Of a stretch of 64,000 nucleotides of DNA, positions 1-8,006 are shown one piece after another (within the stretch, counting starts at the first letter, position 1; the number at the start of each line of letters is the position of its first letter). The translations under genes and the position numbers were made by a program. Source of the stretch: Halobaculum sp. CBA1158 (GTDB lineage: Archaea > Halobacteriota > Halobacteria > Halobacteriales > Haloferacaceae). The stretch is from assembly GCF_021431925.1 (NCBI RefSeq), contig NZ_CP090371.1, positions 1,922,001 to 1,986,000 on the forward strand, read 5' to 3'. A model generated the notes under the pieces. The model searched no databases and had not been told where the DNA came from. It saw only the letters and a program-made list of their open reading frames with translations.

Positions 1-2
1 AC

Positions 3-752
3 TCGCTCAACCCGGTGTACACCGTCGGGAATCAGATCCGCGAGACGCTGCGGATCCACCAGGGGCTGCGGGGCCAGGAGGCCCGCGATGAGGCCGTCCA
101 GTTGCTCGAGTCGGTCGGGATCCCCGACGCCAGACGACGGGTTACCGAGTACCCGCACCAGTTCTCCGGCGGGATGCGCCAGCGGGCGGTCATCGCCGTC
201 GCGCTGGCGTGCGATCCGGACCTGCTCGTGTGTGACGAGCCGACGACCGCGCTCGACGTGACGATCCAAGCGCAGATCCTGGAGCTGCTCGACGACCTAC
301 AAGACCGAGAAGACCTCGCGATCGTGTTCATCACCCACGACATGGGCGTCATCGAGGAGACCGCCGATCGGGTGAACGTCATGTACGCCGGCGAGATCGT
401 GGAGTCGGCTCCCGTCGACGAACTGTACGACGGGCCACAGCACCCGTACACGCGAGGGCTGCTCGCGTCGATCCCCGGCCGGACGGTCTCCGGCGACCGG
501 CTGCCGACGATCGGCGGCGAGGTCCCCACCCCGACAACCGAGCCGACCGACTGTCGGTTCGCCGATCGCTGTCCGGAGGCGTTCGATGCCTGCGACCGCG
601 TCCATCCGGAGCCGATCCGGGTCGGTCCCGACCATACTGCCGCGTGTCTGCTCCACGAGGAGGAGTACGATCGCGACCTCGACGCCGGCGATCCCCGGGA
701 AGAGGGAACCCCTGACGGCGACGCCGTCGCCGATGGAGGTGATCGCGTGTGA
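3..752 (+). CDS. Peptide ABC transporter ATPase, DppD-type (5' truncated by window edge)
   Basis: C-terminal part of the first of two paired ATPases that power uptake of di/oligopeptides or nickel through a membrane permease. The frame is open to the window edge, so the N-terminal Walker A half is missing. Visible are the ABC signature FSGGMRQR, Walker B with [13 protein letters not shown], the H-loop FITHDMG, and the family's C-terminal cysteine cluster (CRFADRC...C...C). Its TGA overlaps the GTG of the next ATPase by 4 nt, so the two are translationally coupled. Substrate cannot be told from sequence. Confidence 0.93.
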   Translation, partial: SLNPVYTVGNQIRETLRIHQGLRGQEARDEAVQLLESVGIPDARRRVTEYPHQFSGGMRQRAVIAVALACDPDLLVCDEPTTALDVTIQAQILELLDDLQDREDLAIVFITHDMGVIEETADRVNVMYAGEIVESAPVDELYDGPQHPYTRGLLASIPGRTVSGDRLPTIGGEVPTPTTEPTDCRFADRCPEAFDACDRVHPEPIRVGPDHTAACLLHEEEYDRDLDAGDPREEGTPDGDAVADGGDRV

Positions 753-2191
753 GCCACAACGACGCGGCGGCGGAGTCGGAGACGGCGAGCGAGTTCAACG
801 CGAGTCGATCTGTCGAGTCGACCGTCGGGACCGACTCGGACGTCACGGCCGACGACCCTCTCGTCGAGGTCCGTGACCTGAAGAAGTACTACGACAACGA
901 CGGATTCCTCGGCGACGACCCGGTCAAGGCGGTCGACGGCGTCTCGTTCGACATCCGCCGCGGCGAGACGCTGGGGCTCGTCGGCGAGTCCGGCTGCGGG
1001 AAGACGACGCTCGGCCGGACGATCCTCGGCCTCGAGGACGCGACCGACGGCGAGGTCGTCTCGGACGGGCGCAACGTGGCGCGCCTCTCGGGGAAACAGC
1101 TCCGCGAGTGGCAGCGGGACGCACAGATGGTGTTTCAGGACCCCGAGGCGAGCCTGAACGACCGGATGACGGTCGGCGAGATCGTCCGGGAGCCGCTGGA
1201 CGCCCACGACTGGGGGACCCCCGACGAGCGGAAACGACGCGTGTTCGAGCTGCTCGATCTCGTCGGCCTCAACGAAGAGCACTACTACCGCTACCCGCAC
1301 CAGTTCTCGGGCGGGCAGCGTCAGCGCGTCGGGATCGCGCGCGCGCTCGCGCTCGAACCGGAGTTCATCGTGCTCGACGAGCCTGTGTCGGCGCTCGACG
1401 TGAGCGTTCAGGCCCGAGTGATCAACCTCCTGGAAGACCTGCAGGAGGAACTCGGTCTCACCTACCTGTTCATCGCGCACGACCTCAGCGTCGTCCGGCA
1501 CATCGCCGACCGGGTCGCCGTGATGTACCTCGGCGAGGTGGTCGAGTTGGGCGACACGGAGTCGGTGTACGACGACCCGTCTCACCCGTACACGGTGTCG
1601 TTGCTGTCGGCGATTCCGGGGAGCCACACCGGCGTGGACCGCGACCGCGTGACGCTGCAGGGGACGCCGCCCTCGCCGCGGGACCCGCCCCAGGGCTGTC
1701 GGTTCTCCACACGCTGTCCGGCGAAGGTCCGTCCAGACGAGTTCGAGGACCTCTCACAGGACGCGTGGGAGCGCATCGACGCGCTTCATTCGGTGTTGCG
1801 TCAGCGGACGAACGCCGAGACGGGCGTCACCGAACGGCTGAAGCAGCGACTCGGGCTCGCGGCCGACGCGGCCGACGTCGACGAGGTGGTCGCCGATCTG
1901 TTCGGCTGGCATCCGGGCGACGACGAGGTCGAAGCCGGTCCCGACGACTCGCTGCTCACCGACGACGCCCGAACGGCCCTCAAAGACGCGATACAGTTCG
2001 CCCGCCAGGGCAAAGACGAGGAAGCGACCGCCGTACTACGGGAGGCGTTCGGATCGGTGTGTAACCGCGAACGCCCGGAGGCGCACGTCATCGACGACGA
2101 CGGGCGCATCAGCCGGTGTGTCCGTCACCAGGACGGGTACGACGCGCCGAGCGAGGTCATCGACCGTCGATACGCCCACCGCGACGACTGA
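749..2191 (+). CDS. Peptide ABC transporter ATPase, DppF-type
   Basis: Second ATPase of the pair, 480 aa, expected to bind the same permease at the inner face of the membrane. Walker [10 protein letters not shown] is near residues 79-87, followed by signature FSGGQRQR, Walker [12 protein letters not shown] and H-loop FIAHD. The protein is longer than the usual 320-350 aa. The oligopeptide C-terminal domain begins with its cysteines (GCRFSTRC) but is then interrupted by about 130 mostly acidic, helical residues before the last cysteines (CNRE...CVRH). GTG start chosen for the 4-nt overlap with the upstream gene. Confidence 0.93.
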   Translation: MSHNDAAAESETASEFNASRSVESTVGTDSDVTADDPLVEVRDLKKYYDNDGFLGDDPVKAVDGVSFDIRRGETLGLVGESGCGKTTLGRTILGLEDATDGEVVSDGRNVARLSGKQLREWQRDAQMVFQDPEASLNDRMTVGEIVREPLDAHDWGTPDERKRRVFELLDLVGLNEEHYYRYPHQFSGGQRQRVGIARALALEPEFIVLDEPVSALDVSVQARVINLLEDLQEELGLTYLFIAHDLSVVRHIADRVAVMYLGEVVELGDTESVYDDPSHPYTVSLLSAIPGSHTGVDRDRVTLQGTPPSPRDPPQGCRFSTRCPAKVRPDEFEDLSQDAWERIDALHSVLRQRTNAETGVTERLKQRLGLAADAADVDEVVADLFGWHPGDDEVEAGPDDSLLTDDARTALKDAIQFARQGKDEEATAVLREAFGSVCNRERPEAHVIDDDGRISRCVRHQDGYDAPSEVIDRRYAHRDD

Positions 2192-2224
2192 CCGCCTCTC
2201 GCGACGTTCTTCTGCGATTCGACC

Positions 2225-2248
2225 CGCGGTTCGTGAGTCCGAACCGCG
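2225..2248 (+). terminator. Hairpin after the transporter operon
   Basis: Perfect 9-bp inverted repeat CGCGGTTCG / CGAACCGCG with a 6-nt loop, 33 nt after the stop of the second ATPase and followed by a short T-containing run. Likely the 3' end of the operon transcript. Archaeal termination mostly uses T-runs, so the hairpin may stabilise the end instead. Confidence 0.4.
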
Positions 2249-3005
2249 TCGTTTGGATATCGCGATATGGAGTTTATGAGACTGGCGTCGAACGAACTCG
2301 ATCCCGCGCTGACGACAGGAGATCGCAGTCCGACCCGAATCGCCGCTTCCGAACGGACAACGAATTGGCCGCCGATTGATCCATACCGCTGCCGCACCGA
2401 ACAACAGTATTCGAAGTCCGTGAGCGTCGCCCGCGCGGGTCTTCGCGGTCCGGTAACGCTCGACACACGCCGAAGATCAGTCGCTCGGTTCCGCGAATCG
2501 TCGTCTCGGTCGGATTCGATCGGCAGTCACAACCGAGCGTGTCGCCGACGAAGACGACCGCACGGGCGGGAGTGAAGCACGGAGATACGGGGACTAATAC
2601 AGCTGACCCACTCGGTCCGGGCGACGATCACCGATACCCGGAGGATGTCACCGGCGCGGCTCGGTCCCGGGAATGGAAGCGAAACGACCCGATCCCCGGG
2701 GACGGAACCGATTGGGTCGATATGTACGGGGATACGTCACGATTCTACCTGAGAGCAACACGCGATTCTTCAAGGACAGTAGACGCTCGATGCTTCAAGG
2801 GTCGTCGGCACGGTCACGAAGGACGATCCGAGCGATCGCGAGACAGCCCGTCCGATCAATATCGTGTCGTTACTATGAACACAATATACAGACCAAATTA
2901 TGCATCATCAGTAGTTTCGGCCTTAACCCTAAATTAGCCTCAAATTCCGGTAGATTCGCCTGTATAGCCAATTTTGAGCCACGCACATCGAGATTCACTA
3001 TCCAA
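2249..3005. other. Gene-poor stretch next to the provirus
   Basis: No convincing gene on either strand. Open frames here lack plausible starts and haloarchaeal composition. A 12-bp perfect palindrome ATATCGCGATAT lies at 2257-2268. The last 130 nt (about 2870-3005) are clearly AT-richer than the surroundings and lead into the left attachment repeat. In a provirus-free chromosome this would be the upstream region of the DUF5805-like/recombinase pair now at 40128-41641. Confidence 0.5.
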
Positions 3006-3018
3006 AATTAGTGTCTTA
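3006..3018 (+). repeat. Left attachment core (attL), 13-bp direct repeat
   Basis: AATTAGTGTCTTA, identical to 40066-40078. At both places the reading frame over it gives ATT AGT GTC TTA (Ile-Ser-Val-Leu) in phase with the flanking viral open frame. The repeat sits exactly where the left flank changes from gene-poor chromosome to densely coding viral DNA. Confidence 0.7.
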
Positions 3019-3092
3019 CTCTCTCGGACCGCTAGCGATGCTTTAGAAGCGGTTTCGCGCCACTTCAGAGCAGTAGATAAAGTTCGCGAGCG

Positions 3093-3109
3093 CCTGCAAG
3101 TCTTGCAGG
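3093..3109. repeat. Inverted repeat CCTGCAAG-T-CTTGCAGG near attL
   Basis: Perfect 8-bp arms with a 1-nt spacer, 75 nt inside the left end. The same octamer occurs within the 14-bp repeats at 3122-3135 and 40001-40014, so this looks like a protein-binding word clustered around the viral attachment site. Candidate binding site for a recombinase or directionality factor. Confidence 0.45.
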
Positions 3110-3121
3110 TCTTGAGAAACA

Positions 3122-3135
3122 CCGAACCTGCAAGG
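3122..3135 (+). repeat. 14-bp arm-type repeat, left copy
   Basis: CCGAACCTGCAAGG, identical and in the same orientation to 40001-40014. In the circular form the copies would lie about 104 nt after and about 52 nt before the 13-bp core, as arm sites of an attP do. It lies in coding sequence of the split gene. Confidence 0.5.
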
Positions 3136-3155
3136 CATAGCGAGGGTGAGAAGTG

Positions 3156-3311
3156 ATGGCGACCTCCAGGTCGCCGTCGTGTTCTCGCTGCGGGAGAATC
3201 ATCCCGCCCGAGCGACGTCTTCGAGACGGCTCCTACGAGTGCCCCTACTGTCGGACTGTCGAGCCCGACCGCTTCCTCGCAGCTCGTAAACAGGGGGTGC
3301 GTCAACGATGA
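3156..3311 (+). CDS. Small zinc-ribbon protein (51 aa)
   Basis: First complete viral gene at the left end. Two knuckles, CSRCG near residue 9 and CPYCR near residue 30, make a four-cysteine zinc ribbon; the tail is basic. The ATG overlaps the TGA of the split gene and its own TGA overlaps the next ATG by 4 nt, so it belongs to a tightly coupled operon with the gene at 3308. Probably binds nucleic acid or a protein partner. Function not assigned. Confidence 0.75.
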   Translation: MATSRSPSCSRCGRIIPPERRLRDGSYECPYCRTVEPDRFLAARKQGVRQR

Positions 3312-3922
3312 CGTACGAGCTGGAGAAGGCTCGCCGCATCGACGATCTCCTCGAGGAGGGAGAGATCGAGGAGGACGCGACAGCATACGCGTTCGAGGCG
3401 CTGGTGAGCAACATCGGAGAGTTCGACTTCGGTCGGGATGCTGGCCCAGTCGAGAAGACGTTCGCCGCGCTGCAGCGCATCGAGAGTCTGGAAGAGCGGG
3501 TCGACGAACTCAAACACGAGAACGAATCGATCCAGGAGACGGTCGACCGGCTCGGTGACATCGGCTCGAACAAGACCTCGAAAGAGCAGAAGATCGCAGC
3601 TGTCGTCACCTACGCCGACCAGGCGCGGGAGACCGACCAGTCACGGATCACCGTCACTCGCAAGAACGTGAAAGGCGCGGCCGGTGTCTCGCGCCGCTAC
3701 GCGTACGACCTCGTCGACGACATGATCGACGGCGACGGTGAGAACGGAACGGTCGGCCCGGACGGCTTTGACTGGGCCCTCGACCCGGCTGCCCAGTCAC
3801 GCGCGATCGACCAGGACGCGCCGACGAAGGGCGTCCTCATCGACTTCGATGTCCTTCACGACGATCCGGCGGCCGTGAACAAGTTCATCACAGGATCTGC
3901 GGCAGTCGGGGTGGCCGACTGA
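3308..3922 (+). CDS. Hypothetical viral protein, coiled coil plus possible winged helix
   Basis: 204 aa, acidic. Residues about 55-85 are a heptad-rich coiled coil (LQRIESLEERVDELKHENES). The following KTSKEQKIAAVVTYA… and NVKGAAGVSRRYAYDLVDDM segments resemble a helix-turn-helix region with a recognition helix. The C-terminus ends in a conserved-looking FDVLHDDPAAVNKF patch. Coupled by ATGA overlap to the zinc ribbon upstream. A DNA-binding regulator or partition-like role is possible but unproven. Confidence 0.75.
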   Translation: MTYELEKARRIDDLLEEGEIEEDATAYAFEALVSNIGEFDFGRDAGPVEKTFAALQRIESLEERVDELKHENESIQETVDRLGDIGSNKTSKEQKIAAVVTYADQARETDQSRITVTRKNVKGAAGVSRRYAYDLVDDMIDGDGENGTVGPDGFDWALDPAAQSRAIDQDAPTKGVLIDFDVLHDDPAAVNKFITGSAAVGVAD

Positions 3923-3980
3923 TGATCTGGACGCGAGGACTTCCACCGCCCTTGTATTCCCCAACAAACGCGGTTGTGTA

Positions 3981-3988
3981 ATTTATAG
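3981..3988 (+). promoter_or_regulatory. TATA box for the 4113 operon
   Basis: ATTTATAG in an AT-rich patch of a 190-nt gap between genes, about 125 nt before the next start. It fits the haloarchaeal TATA consensus. The implied leader would be about 100 nt. Confidence 0.45.
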
Positions 3989-4112
3989 TTAGCAGGGGTC
4001 GGTTAGCAACGGGTCCGTCGACAGAAGCGTCGCGAAGCGTCGCGATTTCGACGGTCTCGGTCCGTTCATCTCGCCGATCCCGTGTGATGAACGAGTTCAC
4101 ACGAGGTTCACG

Positions 4113-4421
4113 ATGTCAGCATCCAACGGACGACCCGAAGCACAGGACGATACGACCGAGACAACGGCGGACGAGCTGGTGTTCGTCACGAACGCGCAGA
4201 CCTCGTCCCGGCGGATCTACCACTCGAGTCGCGACTGCCACCTGCTCGCCCAGACCGACAGCACGATCCGTGAGGTCACTCGCGAACGAGCGACCGAGAT
4301 CGAGGAGCGGACCGAGTGTTCATCGACGGCGTGTGGCGACAGCCGATCGCACTCGGACGAGAACGACCCGCTGCGAGTCCTCCGCAAACTGGGCTACGAC
4401 AGCGTCCACGGGGGTGCGTGA
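4113..4421 (+). CDS. Hypothetical viral protein with H/C motif
   Basis: 102 aa, opening with an acidic Thr/Glu-rich tail. The core IYHSSRDCHLLAQ … REVTRERATE … CSSTAC resembles a small metal-site fold seen in haloarchaeal virus proteins, with His and Cys as possible ligands. Last residues RVLRKLGYDSVHGG look helical. The stop overlaps the next start (TGATG). Function unknown. Confidence 0.72.
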   Translation: MSASNGRPEAQDDTTETTADELVFVTNAQTSSRRIYHSSRDCHLLAQTDSTIREVTRERATEIEERTECSSTACGDSRSHSDENDPLRVLRKLGYDSVHGGA

Positions 4422-4924
4422 TGCCGTCGGAGCACTCCCCAGCGGACCAGAGCGACCGGCGAACGTTCCCGACTCTCCGCGAGGACATCGGCGAGGATCC
4501 GGCGCGGTATCTCGACGGGCCGTGGGACGAGCGCGCCATGATGATCCGCGGTCGCATCTGTGGTATCGACTACATCGCGGTCGCCCGCGCGTGGATAGCA
4601 GTCGAGCGCCGCCTCGGTCGTGGTTCGGATGGCGGTCCGCGTGACGCTATCATCGAGCGCCTCAAGGACCGCATCGCGACGCTGGAGGCCGAGGGTGAGC
4701 GCCTCTCACCCGCGGAGTGTGCCGCCGTTCGCGAGCGCGTCCGCGCTGCTCACCCAGAGTGGGACGAGAGCGTGGACGTCGAGCGGCCGTCGCGACCGAC
4801 GCCGCGCGGCCCGACGCCCGGGACGGATCGCTACGAGCGCGAGCAGGAGTCGGTCGGCAAGTCGGAGGCGAGCGGACTCGAGGACTTCGCTGTCGCGACC
4901 GACGGAGGTGGTGACGGTGAGTGA
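4421..4924 (+). CDS. Hypothetical viral protein (167 aa)
   Basis: ATG chosen because it overlaps the preceding TGA by one base. The middle (ARAWIAVERRL … IIERLKDRIATLEAEGERLSPAE) is helical with a short coiled coil. The C-terminal third is Arg/Pro-rich, then acidic. Third gene of an early operon that continues into the methyltransferase. No family recognised. Confidence 0.7.
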   Translation: MPSEHSPADQSDRRTFPTLREDIGEDPARYLDGPWDERAMMIRGRICGIDYIAVARAWIAVERRLGRGSDGGPRDAIIERLKDRIATLEAEGERLSPAECAAVRERVRAAHPEWDESVDVERPSRPTPRGPTPGTDRYEREQESVGKSEASGLEDFAVATDGGGDGE

Positions 4925-5540
4925 TCCGTCTGTAGACGAGACTGATAACGAGAAGGACCTGCACCACGGACCGATGATGCAGGCTGAGCAGGACCCGTCA
5001 AACAATGAGTACGGAACGCCGTCGGAACTCTGGCGGCGGCTCGCTCAGCCCGTCGACGGATTCGATGTTGACCCGTGCTCGGGCGCGGAGGCCACGCCGA
5101 TCGCGCCGACGCGTTACACCGAAGAAGACGACGGGCTCCGGCAGGCGTGGCACGGCGACGTTTTCGTGAACCCACCGTGGTCGTCCAACGGCGACGCCAG
5201 CGCGAAAGAACAATGGCTCTCGAAGTGCCGCGCGGAGGCGAACCGTGATGCCGTCGATTCGGTGGTCGTGTTGCTGCCGTCGGACACCTCGGCCGGCTGG
5301 TTCCACGAGCACGTCCTCGCTGCGGAGATCGTGTGCTTCTACGGCCCTGGTCGACTCTCGTTCGACGGCGGCGGCAAGAACCCGTCATTCGGTATCCTCA
5401 TCCCGGTCTACGGCGACGACGCCGAAGCCTACCGCGACGTTCTCGACTCGATCGGCACGGTCATCGATGGCCGCGGGGTCTACCAGCCAACCATTCAGAC
5501 TGGTCTGGTCGCAGCGGCCCAAAGAGGTGACTCTGCGTGA
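4917..5540 (+). CDS. Phage-type DNA N6-adenine methyltransferase
   Basis: 207 aa, the usual size of phage Dam-like enzymes that methylate adenine to protect viral DNA from host restriction. Catalytic motif NPPW is in VFVNPPWSS; before it is EYGTPSELWRRL with FDVDPCSG (SAM-binding region), and later FYGPGRLSFDGGGKNPSFG, typical of the family. The GTG at 4917 is preceded by GGAGGTG at good spacing; a GTG at 4911 is an alternative. No matching restriction gene is nearby, so it acts as a stand-alone modifier. Confidence 0.85.
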   Translation: MSDPSVDETDNEKDLHHGPMMQAEQDPSNNEYGTPSELWRRLAQPVDGFDVDPCSGAEATPIAPTRYTEEDDGLRQAWHGDVFVNPPWSSNGDASAKEQWLSKCRAEANRDAVDSVVVLLPSDTSAGWFHEHVLAAEIVCFYGPGRLSFDGGGKNPSFGILIPVYGDDAEAYRDVLDSIGTVIDGRGVYQPTIQTGLVAAAQRGDSA

Positions 5541-5788
5541 CGACGACACGCTACCCAGGCAACCCGGACTTCCACGAGATCCCGCCGCGGTGCGCCGAGT
5601 GTGGCGAGTACTGCGGCGACTTCGAGAGCGAGAACCCGGCCGTCTGGGAGCGCAACGACAACTGGGATCTCCCGGACACCCACACGTGCCGGTGTCTCGA
5701 CTGCGCTATCGAGCGCGCGATGGATCGACACGATATCGACGATCGCGACGAGGCACGAGAGGCTGTCCTGGGGGCGGTGTCCGGATGA
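5537..5788 (+). CDS. Small cysteine-rich zinc protein (83 aa)
   Basis: Starts with GTG in a GTGA overlap with the methyltransferase stop. Two Cys pairs, CAECGEYC near the N-terminus and CRCLDC in the middle, suggest one zinc site. The C-terminal part is an acidic helix (DDRDEAREAVLGAV). Probably an early accessory factor; no function recognised. Confidence 0.72.
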   Translation: MTTTRYPGNPDFHEIPPRCAECGEYCGDFESENPAVWERNDNWDLPDTHTCRCLDCAIERAMDRHDIDDRDEAREAVLGAVSG

Positions 5789-6030
5789 CCGACGATCGTC
5801 GCTGCCGCCGCTGCGGCGCACCCCACGCCGACCACCCAGACGCGAACAAAAACGGCGGTGGTGTCGGCCACTACTACAGCTGGGACGGGAGTCTCTGCCC
5901 AGTCTGTGTCGATGGTCGCCGACGGCGTCACGACTGCTACGTCGCCAAGGCGATCCCGCATCTCCTCGCTCGGGCCCGTCGCCGGCGTCGCGATGCACCG
6001 GCGACCACAACGCTGGAGGCATGGACGTGA
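5785..6030 (+). CDS. Small zinc-finger protein (81 aa)
   Basis: ATGA overlap with the gene before and about 10 nt overlap with the gene after. CRRCGAPH … CPVCVDGRRRRHDC forms a probable zinc ribbon. The C-terminus is a very basic Arg-rich helix (LLARARRRRRD), unusual among acidic haloarchaeal proteins and suited to nucleic-acid contact. Confidence 0.7.
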   Translation: MTDDRRCRRCGAPHADHPDANKNGGGVGHYYSWDGSLCPVCVDGRRRRHDCYVAKAIPHLLARARRRRRDAPATTTLEAWT

Positions 6031-6293
6031 TCGCGCTGAAGCTTCCCGACGGTCTCCGTGAGGATCTCCCGCCGAGCACCAAACTCGTGCTGTTGATCCT
6101 CCAGGAGGCAGAACAACCACTCACACTCGATGCGATCGCAACGCGGACGGCACTCCCGAAAGAGACAGTGCGACGGCGATGTCGCGAACTCGTCGAGCAC
6201 GACCTCGTCAGCAAGCATCCGTCGCTCTCCGACGCGCGTCGCGTCCGCTTCAAGGCGACCCAGACCGCACCCCCACCCCCAGATAGCGGGTAA
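6021..6293 (+). CDS. Winged helix-turn-helix protein (90 aa)
   Basis: Compact MarR/ArsR-like DNA-binding domain: LVLLILQEAEQPLTLDAIA … TALPKETVRRRCRELVEHDLV gives helix 2, the turn, the recognition helix and the start of the wing. It closes the 4113-6293 operon and may regulate it or the next promoter at 6311. ATG chosen; the start lies inside the end of the preceding gene. Confidence 0.78.
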   Translation: MDVIALKLPDGLREDLPPSTKLVLLILQEAEQPLTLDAIATRTALPKETVRRRCRELVEHDLVSKHPSLSDARRVRFKATQTAPPPPDSG

Positions 6294-6310
6294 CCCTCCC
6301 GCTATCGCCG

Positions 6311-6318
6311 TTATTTAA
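6311..6318 (+). promoter_or_regulatory. TATA box for the 6429 gene
   Basis: TTATTTAA in the gap after the winged-helix gene. The next gene starts about 110 nt downstream, so the transcript would carry a leader. Confidence 0.5.
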
Positions 6319-6428
6319 GCGTTGGGTCACCGTGTACGAGGCAAGTCGTATAGCCCAACAGTGCCGTCGCCACTTCAGGGATGATCGGCGGCCCTGGCCC
6401 GATAGCTCGCGGTCCATTCTTACCCAGG

Positions 6429-6965
6429 ATGTCCACCACCAGCACCACAGCCACATCCACACCTCGATCGACAGCGACGCCGACCGACACCGTCTCGGCA
6501 ACCGTCAACGGGACCGAGCAAGACCTCGCGCCGGCCGCGGTCTTCGACCGTGTTGCCTTCCACAACGCCGGCGTCTGCTCGCACTGCTTCTCGCGGATCA
6601 AAGAGGTCGAGCACATCACCGTCGCCCACGGCGCGGTCGGGACTCGCGAGCGACGACTCGACACACGCGTCGAGGACGGCGTCCCAGGACATGGCGAGGT
6701 CGCCGACGGCGTGTTCGCCCCGCGAACGTTTTGCGAGACGTGCGGGAGTCAGTCGGGGCGCGCACTCGACGATACGCTGTCCCAACGCCAGGCAGTCACG
6801 TTCGCCCGGACGCTCGCCGACCGTCTGCAGGAGGTCGGCGTCGACATCGATGAGTCGTTCCTCGCCGACGCCGTCCGCACGATCCGTCGCGACCCACGAA
6901 CGCGCGGGCTGGATACCGAGACGTTCCGCGTCGCGACCAAGTACGCCGTCATCCACACGGCGTAA
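6429..6965 (+). CDS. Hypothetical viral protein with zinc knuckles (178 aa)
   Basis: Thr/Ser-rich start, then a core with CSHCFS and, about 55 residues on, CETCGSQSG, which together could bind one zinc. C-terminal half is helical (FARTLADRLQEVGVDIDESFLADAVRTIRR). ATG at 6429 chosen over an in-frame start at 6381 because the extra residues look like leader sequence. I recognise the type from haloarchaeal proviruses but not a function. Confidence 0.75.
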   Translation: MSTTSTTATSTPRSTATPTDTVSATVNGTEQDLAPAAVFDRVAFHNAGVCSHCFSRIKEVEHITVAHGAVGTRERRLDTRVEDGVPGHGEVADGVFAPRTFCETCGSQSGRALDDTLSQRQAVTFARTLADRLQEVGVDIDESFLADAVRTIRRDPRTRGLDTETFRVATKYAVIHTA

Positions 6966-7001
6966 CCCCTCGGCTTCGCGTCGAGACCACGGTACACCAC
7001 C

Positions 7002-7205
7002 ATGTCCGGAGCAGCATGGCCGACCGACCCGACACACCTCACCGTGCGATTCCCGTTCGGCGACGAGGTCCTGGAGGGCACCGTCCGCGAGGAGATTCCC
7101 GCCGGCGACGTGCGTGGTCCCGAGCCGATCCTCCGCGTGTACGTCGCCGGCGCGATCTACCGGACGACGCGTACCGAGGCTGAGCCGATCCCTGACCGGT
7201 ACTGA
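7002..7205 (+). CDS. Hypothetical small viral protein (67 aa)
   Basis: Beta-rich small protein (HLTVRFPFGDEVLEGTVREEI … ILRVYVAGAIYRT). Stands alone between the 6429 gene and a 250-nt untranslated stretch holding a tRNA-like fold. No family recognised. Confidence 0.65.
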   Translation: MSGAAWPTDPTHLTVRFPFGDEVLEGTVREEIPAGDVRGPEPILRVYVAGAIYRTTRTEAEPIPDRY

Positions 7206-7343
7206 GCGAGCGCCCCCGTTTGAACTGCCCTCGCCACGAGGCAGGAGGGGACTGCATCGCTCACCAACCGGCCGGCCCGCGCTACCCAGCGCGTCACCTC
7301 CTCTCCGGCCAGTCTCGTCACGATCACATCGGCCGGCCGCCCC
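7206..7343. other. Noncoding stretch before the tRNA-like element
   Basis: No credible gene. It holds a bulged hairpin (CTGC-C-CTCG / CGAGGCAG, near 7224-7245) and GGCCGG repeats. Together with 7344-7457 it makes a 250-nt gap in an otherwise dense viral map, just before the late genes, so it may carry the late promoter region or RNA structure. Confidence 0.35.
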
Positions 7344-7401
7344 GACCGCGTGACAGTCACGCTCCTCTCGGAGCGCCGGGGTTCGACTCCCCGACGCGGT
7401 C
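7344..7401 (+). ncRNA. 58-nt tRNA-like structure
   Basis: Perfect 8-bp terminal stem (GACCGCGT / ACGCGGTC), a 6-bp hairpin CGCTCC-TCTC-GGAGCG, and a textbook T-arm CGGGG-TTCGACT-CCCCG directly against the 3' strand of the terminal stem. The loop fits the TTCRANY rule. There is no D-arm and no 7-nt anticodon loop, so it is not a normal tRNA. It lies in the noncoding gap 7206-7457. It may be a tRNA relic, a viral tRNA mimic or a structured leader. Confidence 0.45.
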
Positions 7402-7457
7402 CTTCGTATCGTCCTGTGACCCCACCCAACGGACACCTGTCCACCCGCCCATGATGG

Positions 7458-7724
7458 ATGCGACTGCCAAGTACCAAGCAACTCCGCACACTCCTCGCGC
7501 TCGTCCTCGCGTTAGGACTGTTCGGACTCATCGCCTGGAGTACCGTCGACCCAGAGACCACCCTTCGCGCCGCCGACCGCGCCGCAATCCTCGCGCTCAT
7601 CGTCGCGCTGCTGGGGATCGAACGTGGTCTCGAGCACTTCCGCCCACTCATCACCGATGCCCTTGCCGGCGCGATCGAGGGCGCGGCCACCAGTTCAGAC
7701 GAGGGCGACGATGACGGTGGTTGA
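7458..7724 (+). CDS. Small membrane protein (88 aa)
   Basis: Two hydrophobic segments, residues about 10-27 (TLLALVLALGLFGLIAW) and about 42-55 (AAILALIVALLGI), with an acidic tail. Overlaps the next small membrane gene. Two adjacent small membrane proteins just before the packaging genes could be a holin-like pair, though no endolysin is seen and haloviruses have no known holin. Confidence 0.72.
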   Translation: MRLPSTKQLRTLLALVLALGLFGLIAWSTVDPETTLRAADRAAILALIVALLGIERGLEHFRPLITDALAGAIEGAATSSDEGDDDGG

Positions 7725-8004
7725 GACGCTCGGGCTCATCGCCGGCGCGGTCTGGATCTGCGCGGCGCTGTACTTCGAGCTCGCGCGCGAAGAGGACTTC
7801 ACCGAGTACGTCCTCCTGTTCCTCGGTATCGGCACCGGGCTGTGGCTCCTCACATCCGCGACGTGGACCGGCCCGCGCGTCGCGACGCTGCTCGCGACGG
7901 CCGCAAACCTCGTGTTCGCGCTGCTCGGGTTCGGCGCGTGGTACTGGCTCGAACACGTCCGACCTGACACGGCCGTCGACGACGTCGACCAAGATCTCGT
8001 CTGA
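7711..8004 (+). CDS. Small membrane protein (97 aa)
   Basis: Three probable membrane segments (LGLIAGAVWICAALYF, YVLLFLGIGTGLWLLT, VATLLATAANLVFALLGFG) and an acidic C-terminus. Starts inside the end of the preceding membrane gene, so the two are co-expressed. Function unknown. Confidence 0.72.
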   Translation: MTVVETLGLIAGAVWICAALYFELAREEDFTEYVLLFLGIGTGLWLLTSATWTGPRVATLLATAANLVFALLGFGAWYWLEHVRPDTAVDDVDQDLV

Positions 8005-8006
8005 CC

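Larger units (their letters stand above)
3007..3156 (+). pseudogene. 3' fragment of a viral gene split by integration
   Basis: Open frame that starts inside the attachment core and gives about 45 further residues after it. These form a basic amphipathic helix (…ALEAVSRHFRAVDKVRERL…) and end at a TGA that overlaps the ATG of the next gene (TGATG). No good start codon or ribosome site lies nearby; a TTG at 2974 is in frame but on the chromosomal side. The 5' part is the C-terminally altered frame at 39749-40102. In the circular virus the two would join as one 155-residue zinc-finger-plus-helix protein. Function unknown. Confidence 0.65.

Noticed and set aside
2539-3011. Open frames in the gene-poor left flank
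   Set aside because: Basic, low-complexity translations with no ribosome site, and composition unlike both viral and host genes.
3308-3922. Replication initiator for the virus
   Set aside because: The coiled coil and HTH-like end suggest DNA binding, but there is no Rep, primase or helicase motif, so no function is claimed.
7458-8004. Holin pair
   Set aside because: Two small membrane proteins before the terminase are suggestive, but no endolysin is found and haloarchaeal lysis genes are unknown; left as membrane proteins.
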